This document shows, in pieces, positions 6,011-11,897 of a stretch of 11,897 bases of DNA. The position numbers and the translations under genes are program-made. The notes under the pieces are model-generated. The model searched no databases. It was not told where the DNA came from and worked only from the letters and a program-made list of their open reading frames with translations. Source of the stretch: an uncultured bacterium (GTDB lineage Bacteria > Bacillota > Clostridia > Oscillospirales > Ruminococcaceae); the NCBI GenBank assembly GCA_905215595.1, contig CAJMQZ010000061.1:1-11897 (forward strand), written 5' to 3'. Within the stretch, counting starts at the first letter, position 1; the number at the start of each line of letters is the position of its first letter.

Positions 6011-6394
6011 TGCATAGCCAATATTACTATCCGTATATTCGCACAATAATTCTCCATTTTCGTCCAGTACGGCAATGCCGGTAAGCCAGAGGGACTTCGT
6101 TTCTGCCCGGAGGCTTTCGGGGTCGTAGAGATCCAAAGTATCATTTTCGGCCAGCTGCCGCACCGACACCGCCATCCGGCGCAGCGATTTTGCGGTGATG
6201 GTATCGTTATATTTTTCGTAGCTGGTGGACTGCACCTTTACAAAGTTGATGGTGCGGTCAAAGTATTCCTCGGTAGCGCGCATAGACTCCTGCCCGGAGA
6301 AGAGGGTGACTGCCAGCAAAAGCAGCACGCCCATCAGCAGGTAGAGCGCCGCCACCCGCATCCCGGAGGGGAACGGTTTCTTGTTACGGTTCAA
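6008..6394 (-). CDS. Hybrid sensor histidine kinase, N-terminal part (truncated by amber codon)
   Basis: The 128-residue frame starts at TTG 6394 with a strong GGAGG (6404-6408) nine bases upstream, and overlaps the solute-binding gene by 11 bases. It has a short basic N-terminus, a membrane helix at about residues 13-33 (VAALYLLMGVLLLLAVTLFS), and then the start of an extracellular region. That region contains a Cache-like strand (TGIAVLDENGELLCEY) and stops at TAG after NIGYA. The 12 codons after the TAG, and then the kinase frame, continue in the same phase. Joined, they give a normal two-helix membrane kinase of about 859 residues. As written, this product would be a one-helix fragment of a sensor domain and probably not functional alone. 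Confidence 0.75.
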   Translation of the reverse strand: MNRNKKPFPSGMRVAALYLLMGVLLLLAVTLFSGQESMRATEEYFDRTINFVKVQSTSYEKYNDTITAKSLRRMAVSVRQLAENDTLDLYDPESLRAETKSLWLTGIAVLDENGELLCEYTDSNIGYA

Positions 6395-7211
6395 GGGCGT
6401 CCACCTCCAGATACTTTTCCGGGTCCGGCAGATACTTGCCTACGATCTGCTTCAGTGTGCCGTCGGCGCGCATGGCGGCAAGGGTCTCGGTCAGCTTTTC
6501 GTCCAGCCCGCGGGTGTCGTTCAGTGCAAAGGCTACGCCGATGCCGGTGACCAGCAGCGGCTCTTCCAGAATGCGGAAATCGGCATTGCAATCCTGCATA
6601 TACTGCAAAATGGCGGTCTCGTGGGCGGCAATAGCATCCACATAGCCGCAGTTCAGCATGGCGTACTGCACGCTGCGGTCCTCGGTGCTCAGCAGTTCAC
6701 CAAACTGCGGGATGCGGGGGTCGGTACCGCCGAGGAAAATCTCCTCCGGCTTGGTGGTGCTTTGCACCATCATGGTCTTGCCCGCAAGGTCGGCAAGCGT
6801 TTCAATACCGCTGTTGGCATTGACCGCCACCACCTGACGGCTGACCATATACGGCCCTGCCCAGCGGTACAGCTGCTCCCGCCCGTCCATGGAAAAGCAG
6901 CCCCAGATGCAGTCGATCGCACCGCTTTCCACCAGATTGGTTTTCTGCTCCCAGTCAATGATTTCAAACCGTACCGCATACCCTATGCGGGCAAAGGCCT
7001 CGGTGGCAATGTCCACATCAATGCCGGTGGGGGTGCTGTCATTGTTCAGGTAGATAAAAGGCGGGTAGTTATCGCTGCCCACCGTGAGCTCAGGCAGCGC
7101 TGCCGCCGTCTGCATTTTGCCGCAGGCGGTCAGCCCGGCCGCAGCCGCCGCCGCGCACACCTTTAAAAAGGTGCGGCGAGGTATTTTATAGTTGGATCGC
7201 TGTTTTGTCAC
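6384..7211 (-). CDS. Orphan family-3 solute-binding lipoprotein with twin-arginine-like signal
   Basis: The 275-residue protein resembles periplasmic or lipoprotein receptors for amino acids and other small polar solutes (SBP_bac_3 family). Its signal region has twin arginines (PRRTFLK, residues 11-17), an alanine-rich core and a lipobox LTAC with Cys30, which predicts lipid anchoring and possibly Tat export. Domain landmarks are the start LTVGSDNYPPFIY, then GIDVDIATEAFARIGY, AIDCIWGCFSMDGRE and the C-terminal LKQIVGKYLPDPEKYL. The GTG start at 7211 follows a GAGGA site by about nine bases, and the gene begins 17 bases after the cyclic-di-GMP gene. No permease or ATPase is adjacent. Since the next gene is a sensor kinase, it is more likely a sensing partner than part of a transporter. 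The ligand is unknown. Confidence 0.85.
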   Translation of the reverse strand: MTKQRSNYKIPRRTFLKVCAAAAAAGLTACGKMQTAAALPELTVGSDNYPPFIYLNNDSTPTGIDVDIATEAFARIGYAVRFEIIDWEQKTNLVESGAIDCIWGCFSMDGREQLYRWAGPYMVSRQVVAVNANSGIETLADLAGKTMMVQSTTKPEEIFLGGTDPRIPQFGELLSTEDRSVQYAMLNCGYVDAIAAHETAILQYMQDCNADFRILEEPLLVTGIGVAFALNDTRGLDEKLTETLAAMRADGTLKQIVGKYLPDPEKYLEVDALEP

Positions 7212-7228
7212 GCGTAGTTGTCCTCACA

Positions 7229-9334
7229 TTACCATTGTAAAATTTCCTGTTTTAGCTCCCCCTGCACGTCCAGCAGGCACTGTGTCAGCAGTGGGTTGAA
7301 CGCCCCGCACTCGCCGTTTGTGATCATCTGCACGGCGGTCTCGTGCGGGAACGCCTTTTTGTAGCACCGTTCACTGGTCAGCGCGTCGTACACATCCGCC
7401 ATGGAGACCAGCTGCGCGCTGATGGGGATATCGTTCCCCTTCAGCCCGTCCGGGTAGCCCCTGCCGTCCCAGCGCTCGTGGTGCCAGCGGGCGATCTCGT
7501 AGGCGGTCTGCAGCAGCGGCTGCTCGGCAAAGTTTTCGGTTTTGTGCAGCATCTCTGCGCCCAGCATACTATGGGTCTTGATCACCGCAAATTCTTCTGC
7601 GGTCAGCTTGCCGGGCTTATTCAGGATGGCTTCGTCAATGCCGATTTTGCCGATATCGTGCAGCGCCGACGCCAGCGCGATGTTATCCTGCTGCTCGGGG
7701 GTCAGCTCGTAGCGGTCGGTCAGCTCCATCAGCCGGTGCAGCAGCGTCTCGGTGATGACGCGGATATGCCGCACATGGGAGCCGGACTCGCCGTTGCGGA
7801 ACTCCACGATCTGGCTCAGCACGCCCACCAGCACATCGGTGTTCTTTTCCCGCGCGCGGATCTGGTCAGAGACCATCTGCACCAGCCGCCGCTGCTTGGC
7901 GTACAGCTTGATGGTATTTGCCACCCGGCGGTAGACGATCTTGGCATCAAAGGGGCGGTTGACATAGTCGCTGGCGCCCAGCTCGTAGGCTTTGCGGATG
8001 GCTTCTTCCGAGTCGTCGCTGGAGATCATGATCACCGGTACATCCTCAATGGTGTGGTTGGTGTTCATGGTGCGCAGCACCTCAAAGCCGTCCATGACCG
8101 GCATATTGATATCCAGCAGCACCAGCGCGATCTGCCCAGCATTTGCCCGCAGCAGTTCCAGACACCGCTCGCCGTTCCCGGCTTCCAGAATATGGTAGTC
8201 TTCTCCCAGAATACCGGTAAGCACCATGCGGTTCATCATGGCATCGTCCACCAGCAGGATGGTGGGCTTTTCCTCCAAAACTTCCTCCTGTGGAGCCAGA
8301 CGGCTGCCCTGTGTGTCCACCGCCACGGCGTCCTTGCGGCTCTTGGCCTGATACATCAGAAGGTCTGCCCGGCGCACCACGTTCTCCATAGGGTCGGCAA
8401 GGGTCTGCATTGCGCCGCCGATACTCAGCGACAGCCGGAAGTGGGGGTAGCCCGGCACCACCGTTTTCTGCGCGGCATCGCGGATCTGCTCCAGTTTTGT
8501 TCTAAAAAAGTCTGCCGGGATGCCAGCCAACACCAGCAAAAACTCATCGCCGCCGTAGCGGATCAGCAGATCTGTTTCCCGGATGCAGGAGCGGATGGTC
8601 TTTGCAACCGTTTCCAGCGCCATATCTCCGGCGTGGTGACCGTAGGTATCGTTGCAGATCTTGAAATCATCGATATCCATCAGGGCGATGCCCGCCGGGC
8701 CGATGTTATTGCGCGCCACTTCCTCGTAATAGCGGCGGTTGTAGGCGCCGGTCAGGGCGTCATGGTTCAGCTGCTGCTGATAGCTCTTTTCTTTTTCCAT
8801 ATTCCGGGCGGTGGTCTGGGCAAACCGCGCTTTTTGCTCCTCCATCTGCTGCATCATCCGCAGCAGGTTGCGGTTGGCGGTTTCCAGCTCCTCCTTCTGG
8901 GCGCGGTTCTGCTGTTCCAGCTTTTCCCGCAGCTCCATATAGGGGGTGATATCCGTGATGGTGCTCACGATGCAGCTATCGCCGCGCCACTCTACCCGGT
9001 TGGCCGCGCTGGTGACCCAGCGGTAGCCGTTTTTGCCCAGCAGCCGGAACACACTGTCGCCGTTCTGTGCGTAGGTCGTGCTGTTTTCCGCGTTCCGGTA
9101 ACGCAGCCCGCTTTCCAGATCGTCCGGGTGCACCAGCGCGGTGTAGCGGTTATCGAACTTTGCCGCAAATTCTTCCCGCTCCCAGCCCAGTATCTCCAGA
9201 AAGCGGTCGCTGATATAAATAAAGGGATAGCCGTTTTCCGGGTCATCCGCACAACAGTGGAAGCCGCCCGGCACATTCTGTGCATAGCGTTCCAGCCACA
9301 GACGCTTTTCTTTTATTGTCGCACTTGTTTCCAT
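7229..9334 (-). CDS. PAS-GGDEF-REC-HD-GYP cyclic-di-GMP synthase/phosphodiesterase
   Basis: This soluble multidomain protein has 701 residues from the chosen start. In order it has a PAS domain (about 10-130), a coiled coil (131-185), a GGDEF domain (186-345), a receiver (356-475) and HD-GYP (490-695). The GGDEF motif (261-265) is intact and the inhibitory RETD site lies five residues before it. The receiver has Asp408 in LLDINMP, but its usual conserved Lys is Arg460 (VNRPF). HD-GYP has HD (559-560) and HHERWDGRGYPDG, both intact, so the protein may both make and break cyclic-di-GMP. ATG 9334 is preferred because AGGG lies eight bases upstream (9343-9346). An in-frame GTG at 9364 would add ten residues but has no ribosome site. 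It is the first gene of a three-gene signalling operon. It has no membrane helix, so its PAS domain senses a cytoplasmic cue. Confidence 0.92.
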   Translation of the reverse strand: METSATIKEKRLWLERYAQNVPGGFHCCADDPENGYPFIYISDRFLEILGWEREEFAAKFDNRYTALVHPDDLESGLRYRNAENSTTYAQNGDSVFRLLGKNGYRWVTSAANRVEWRGDSCIVSTITDITPYMELREKLEQQNRAQKEELETANRNLLRMMQQMEEQKARFAQTTARNMEKEKSYQQQLNHDALTGAYNRRYYEEVARNNIGPAGIALMDIDDFKICNDTYGHHAGDMALETVAKTIRSCIRETDLLIRYGGDEFLLVLAGIPADFFRTKLEQIRDAAQKTVVPGYPHFRLSLSIGGAMQTLADPMENVVRRADLLMYQAKSRKDAVAVDTQGSRLAPQEEVLEEKPTILLVDDAMMNRMVLTGILGEDYHILEAGNGERCLELLRANAGQIALVLLDINMPVMDGFEVLRTMNTNHTIEDVPVIMISSDDSEEAIRKAYELGASDYVNRPFDAKIVYRRVANTIKLYAKQRRLVQMVSDQIRAREKNTDVLVGVLSQIVEFRNGESGSHVRHIRVITETLLHRLMELTDRYELTPEQQDNIALASALHDIGKIGIDEAILNKPGKLTAEEFAVIKTHSMLGAEMLHKTENFAEQPLLQTAYEIARWHHERWDGRGYPDGLKGNDIPISAQLVSMADVYDALTSERCYKKAFPHETAVQMITNGECGAFNPLLTQCLLDVQGELKQEILQW

Positions 9335-9455
9335 TTTGTTTTCCCTGCCTCTTTCTCTGCGCACCGCATCTTGGCAGCACGCAATCCCCCCGTTGCCGCA
9401 ATGTCAAACTTCATCTTCCTGTACACCCTGCTTTTGGGCGTACTATAACATTTTG

Positions 9456-9484
9456 ATTTTATCATCAAAACTGCCTAGTTGCAA
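9456..9484 (-). promoter_or_regulatory. Promoter of the signalling operon
   Basis: The minus strand has TTGCAA (9479-9484), a 17-base spacer and TAAAAT (9456-9461). Transcription should start near 9448 and give a leader of roughly 115 bases before ATG 9334. It is the best promoter match in this spacer and correctly placed for the three minus-strand genes. Confidence 0.65.
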
Positions 9485-9610
9485 GCATTTTTCCCAATTT
9501 TGCCAATGGAAAGACAAATAAGACAGATTAAAAAAGGGCACAAGACAGCACCTCTTCCCTGAAGAAGCCGTTCTTACGGTATCCGATTCGTTACAGTTTC
9601 AGCCTGCAAC

Positions 9611-9656
9611 AAAAAAGAGATAGACCTTCCCTTCCGAGAAAGTCTATCTCTTTTTT
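9611..9656. terminator. Symmetrical terminator after degV
   Basis: Arms AAAAAAGAGATAGAC (9611-9625) and GTCTATCTCTTTTTT (9642-9656) pair perfectly over 15 bases with a 16-base loop. Both strands end in a T-run, so it could stop transcription either way. It starts 23 bases after the degV stop codon, so its clear job is ending that transcript. Confidence 0.85.
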
Positions 9657-9678
9657 ATCCGGTTTCTTCTGTTTTCTA

Positions 9679-10581
9679 TCAGCCCTGCTTTTTCCAGCGG
9701 CGCATGACGCCCATGCCCAAGGCATAGGGGCCGGTGTGCACCGCGATGGTGCAGCCGATCTGCAACAGCCCTACCTCACACTGTGCGCCGGGGTACTTGG
9801 CGCGCAGGGCGGCGCGGGTCTGCATCCACAAACGCTTGCCCTCGTCGGCATCGTAGCCGTAGCCCACCGTGATGCGGTAGTCGTCCGGGGTGCCGCCGTG
9901 GGCATCCAGATAGTTCATCAGCTGTTCCAGTGCCTTTTCAAAGCTCTTCTGCCGACCGCGGGCTACGCCGCCGGAGAAGATCTCGCCGTCCTTGAACAGG
10001 ATCATGGGCTTCAGCCCCAGCATATTGGCGGCGCGGCCGGTCACCTTGCCGATGCGCCCGCCCTTGATGAGGTAATCCAAATTGCCAACGGTGAAGAAGA
10101 TCTGGTTGGTGGACTTTTCCGCTTCCAGCCAAGTCACAGTCTCGTCCAAGGTGCAGCCTGCGTCCCGCATGGCTACGGCATTTTCCACCATGGTGGATTC
10201 AGTGACCGTGGCGGCGGCAGAGTCGATGACCTCGATGCGGGCATCGGGGTAGTCCTCCAGCACCAGATCCCGGGCATTGCGGGCGCTGCCCACGCAGCCG
10301 CTCATCTTGCCGGTGAACACCAGACACAGCACATCCCGGCCTGCCGCGGCATGGGCCCGGAAGGCCGTTTCAAAGTCCTCGATGGAGGCAAGGCTGGTCT
10401 TGGGGTATGCCGCCGGGTTGTCCACCATGAACTGGTAGAAGTCCCGCACGGTGATCTCCTTGCCCTCTTTGCGGTAGTGTTCGCCATCCAGCGAAACGTA
10501 GAAGGGCACGACCTCCACGCCCAGCTGCTTTGCAGTGTCCAGCGTCAGGTCGCAGGCGCTGTCGGTAATGATATCAAACAT
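9679..10581 (-). CDS. DegV-family fatty-acid-binding protein
   Basis: DegV proteins bind a fatty acid; members called FakB present it to the FakA kinase for use in phospholipid synthesis. The 300-residue length is slightly above the usual 280-290. Landmarks are the start FDIITDSACDLT, the TSLASIEDF segment (usually TSQPS), the FTGKMSGCVGSARNA loop, the DSAAATVTESTMV segment, the YLIKGGRIGK motif and the HTGPYALG end that closes on the carboxylate. ATG 10581 follows AAGGAAG (10590-10596) by eight bases. The gene begins 48 bases after the purA stop, on the same strand and with no terminator between, so the two are probably cotranscribed. No fakA is in the window. The exact fatty acid cannot be told. 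Confidence 0.92.
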   Translation of the reverse strand: MFDIITDSACDLTLDTAKQLGVEVVPFYVSLDGEHYRKEGKEITVRDFYQFMVDNPAAYPKTSLASIEDFETAFRAHAAAGRDVLCLVFTGKMSGCVGSARNARDLVLEDYPDARIEVIDSAAATVTESTMVENAVAMRDAGCTLDETVTWLEAEKSTNQIFFTVGNLDYLIKGGRIGKVTGRAANMLGLKPMILFKDGEIFSGGVARGRQKSFEKALEQLMNYLDAHGGTPDDYRITVGYGYDADEGKRLWMQTRAALRAKYPGAQCEVGLLQIGCTIAVHTGPYALGMGVMRRWKKQG

Positions 10582-10629
10582 CTGTGACGCTTCCTTTTCT
10601 GAAACTCGGGGGCTGCTTTTGGCGGCAGC

Positions 10630-11897
10630 TCAGCCGCGGTGGATGTAGGCCTCGCGCTCTGCGCCCACCGAGATATAGGTGATCTTGCAGCCCACAGCTT
10701 TTTCCAGATACTCCACATAATCGCGGGTCTGCTGGGGCAGGTCCTCCCACTTGCGGGCTGCGGTGATATCGCAGTGCCAGCCGGGCAGGTACTCCACCAC
10801 GGGCTGTGCGGTGTCCAGAGCTTCGCCCATGGGGAAGCGGGTGGTGGTGCTGCCATCGGTCAGCTTGTAGGCAGTGACCATGGGGATCTTTTCCATGTAG
10901 TCCAGCACGTCCAGCAGGGTCAGAGCAACTTCATCGCAGCCCTGGCAGAACACGCCGTAGCGGCTTGCCACCAGATCGATGGGGCCAACGCGGCGGGGAC
11001 GGCCGGTGGCTGCACCGTACTCGTGGCCAGCCTCACGCAGGGCGTGCTTCTCTTCCTCGGTCATGGCCAGCTCGGCGGTGAAGGGGCCGTCACCCACGCA
11101 GGAGGAGTAAGCCTTCATGACGCCGATGGAGTTGTGCAGCTTGTGGCCGGGGATACCGGCGCCGATGGGTGCATAAGCACCGATGACGTTGGAGGAGGTG
11201 GTGTAGGGGTAGATGCCAAAGTCGATATCGCGCAGTGCGCCCAGCTGTGCCTCAAACAGCACCTTCTTGCCGGCGGCATCGGCATCGGCCAGATACTGAC
11301 CCACATCGCAGATGTAGTCCTTGAAGATGGCAGCATACTTTTCGAGCCAGTTCCACATCTCGTCCACGCTGATGGGGGAAGCGTTGTAGCTGCCCTCCAT
11401 GACCAGATTCTTGGAATCCACCATGGTGACCAGACGCTTCTTCACGGCATCGTCCAGATGCAGCAGGTCGCCCATGCGCAGGGTCTTCTTCATGTACTTG
11501 TCGCCGTAAGCGTAGGCAATGCCGCGCTTGGTGGAGCCGAACTGTGCGCCGGTCTTGGACAGACGTGCCTCTTCCAGACCGTCCTGCTCCACATGGTAGG
11601 GCATGGTGATGGTTGCACGGTCGGAGATCTTCAGGTTTGCCGGGCTGATCTCAACGCCCTGCTCCCGCAGCTTGTTGATCTCGCCGTCCAGATGATGCGG
11701 GTCGATGACCATGCCGTTGCCCATAACGCACACCACGTTGGGGCGCAGGATGCCGGAGGGCAGCAGGTTCAGCACGAACTTGCCGCGCTCGTTTTTAACG
11801 GTATGGCCTGCGTTGTTGCCGCCCTGATACCGTGCAACGATGTCGTACTCCTGGCTGATCAGGTCGACCATGCGGCCCTTGCCCTCATCGCCCCAGT
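10630..11897 (-). CDS. purA: Adenylosuccinate synthetase, 5' end cut by window edge
   Basis: The enzyme joins aspartate to IMP using GTP, the first committed step from IMP to AMP, in the cytoplasm. The frame runs off the right edge. The visible part has about 421 residues, so only a handful at the N-terminus are missing. The first visible residues WGDEGKGR are the P-loop signature, followed by GGNNAGHT, GNGMVIDP, the arginine-rich ATGRPRRVGPIDL and the end SVGAERE. The usual EGAQGTLLDIDHG block reads EAQLGALRDIDFG, which is a clear departure from the E. coli type. An internal ATG at 11871 lies after the P-loop and is not the real start. It probably forms an operon with degV downstream. Confidence 0.96.
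   Translation of the reverse strand, partial: WGDEGKGRMVDLISQEYDIVARYQGGNNAGHTVKNERGKFVLNLLPSGILRPNVVCVMGNGMVIDPHHLDGEINKLREQGVEISPANLKISDRATITMPYHVEQDGLEEARLSKTGAQFGSTKRGIAYAYGDKYMKKTLRMGDLLHLDDAVKKRLVTMVDSKNLVMEGSYNASPISVDEMWNWLEKYAAIFKDYICDVGQYLADADAAGKKVLFEAQLGALRDIDFGIYPYTTSSNVIGAYAPIGAGIPGHKLHNSIGVMKAYSSCVGDGPFTAELAMTEEEKHALREAGHEYGAATGRPRRVGPIDLVASRYGVFCQGCDEVALTLLDVLDYMEKIPMVTAYKLTDGSTTTRFPMGEALDTAQPVVEYLPGWHCDITAARKWEDLPQQTRDYVEYLEKAVGCKITYISVGAEREAYIHRG

Larger units (their letters stand above)
9335..9678. other. Intergenic region between degV and the signalling operon
   Basis: Reading leftward, this 344-base region holds the terminator of the purA-degV transcript (9611-9656), then a short stretch with a CCGT/ACGG mini-hairpin. 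Next is a weak AGGG/CCCT pairing followed by a T-run (9530-9560), a possible second terminator. The operon promoter (9456-9484) and a leader of about 115 bases follow. No recognised riboswitch or gene is seen. Confidence 0.5.

Noticed and set aside
9313..9414. A 33-codon upstream frame in the leader of the signalling operon, overlapping the main start.
   Set aside because: AGGA lies only two bases before its ATG, too close for a working ribosome site, and nothing else supports it.
7343..9448. A 701-codon plus-strand frame opposite the cyclic-di-GMP enzyme.
   Set aside because: It covers a gene with intact GGDEF and HD-GYP motifs and shows no domains of its own. Its length reflects codon bias only.
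9530..9560. A second leftward terminator formed by AGGG/CCCT before a T-run.
   Set aside because: The pairing is short with a bulge; the strong hairpin at 9611-9656 already explains termination.
9736..10587. A 283-codon plus-strand frame opposite degV.
   Set aside because: Shadow of the DegV gene; no motif and no promoter.

Overview
The window looks like chromosomal DNA of a gut Clostridia bacterium of the Oscillospiraceae, most like Faecalibacterium. This rests on GC-rich third codon positions, AGGAGG-type ribosome sites, the protein sequences of enolase, DegV and PurA, and a nested palindrome of a kind I associate with that group. The genus is an inference; no search was run. There is no tRNA, rRNA, CRISPR array, transposase or phage gene.

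Layout from left to right. Bases 1-217 hold leftward promoter-like sites for a gene beyond the left edge. A MATE-family efflux pump (218-1639, minus) is divergent from enolase (2003-3289, plus). The spacer between them carries promoters on both strands, a perfect 16-bp palindrome and a possible 8-codon leader peptide whose stop overlaps the enolase start. Between enolase and the next large gene (3290-3814) lie two tandem very small reading frames of 30 and 26 residues. Each has a strong ribosome binding site, a strong rightward terminator follows them, and imperfect direct repeats flank the block. They are the best candidates for something undescribed.

Bases 3815-9334 (minus) form a three-gene signalling operon read right to left from a good promoter at 9456-9484. 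First is a PAS-GGDEF-REC-HD-GYP cyclic-di-GMP enzyme, then an orphan solute-binding lipoprotein with a twin-arginine-like signal, then a hybrid sensor histidine kinase with two receiver domains. The kinase is broken by one in-frame amber codon (6008-6010) inside its extracellular sensor region. Both pieces are otherwise intact and in the same frame, which suggests a recent nonsense mutation, a strain-specific knock-out or a sequencing error. The likely logic is that the lipoprotein binds a small solute, the kinase reads it, and the output changes cyclic-di-GMP. No DNA-binding regulator is present in the operon.

The right end (9679-11897, minus) holds purA (adenylosuccinate synthetase, cut at its 5' end by the window edge) followed by a DegV-family fatty-acid-binding protein, probably in one operon and ended by a symmetrical hairpin terminator at 9611-9656.
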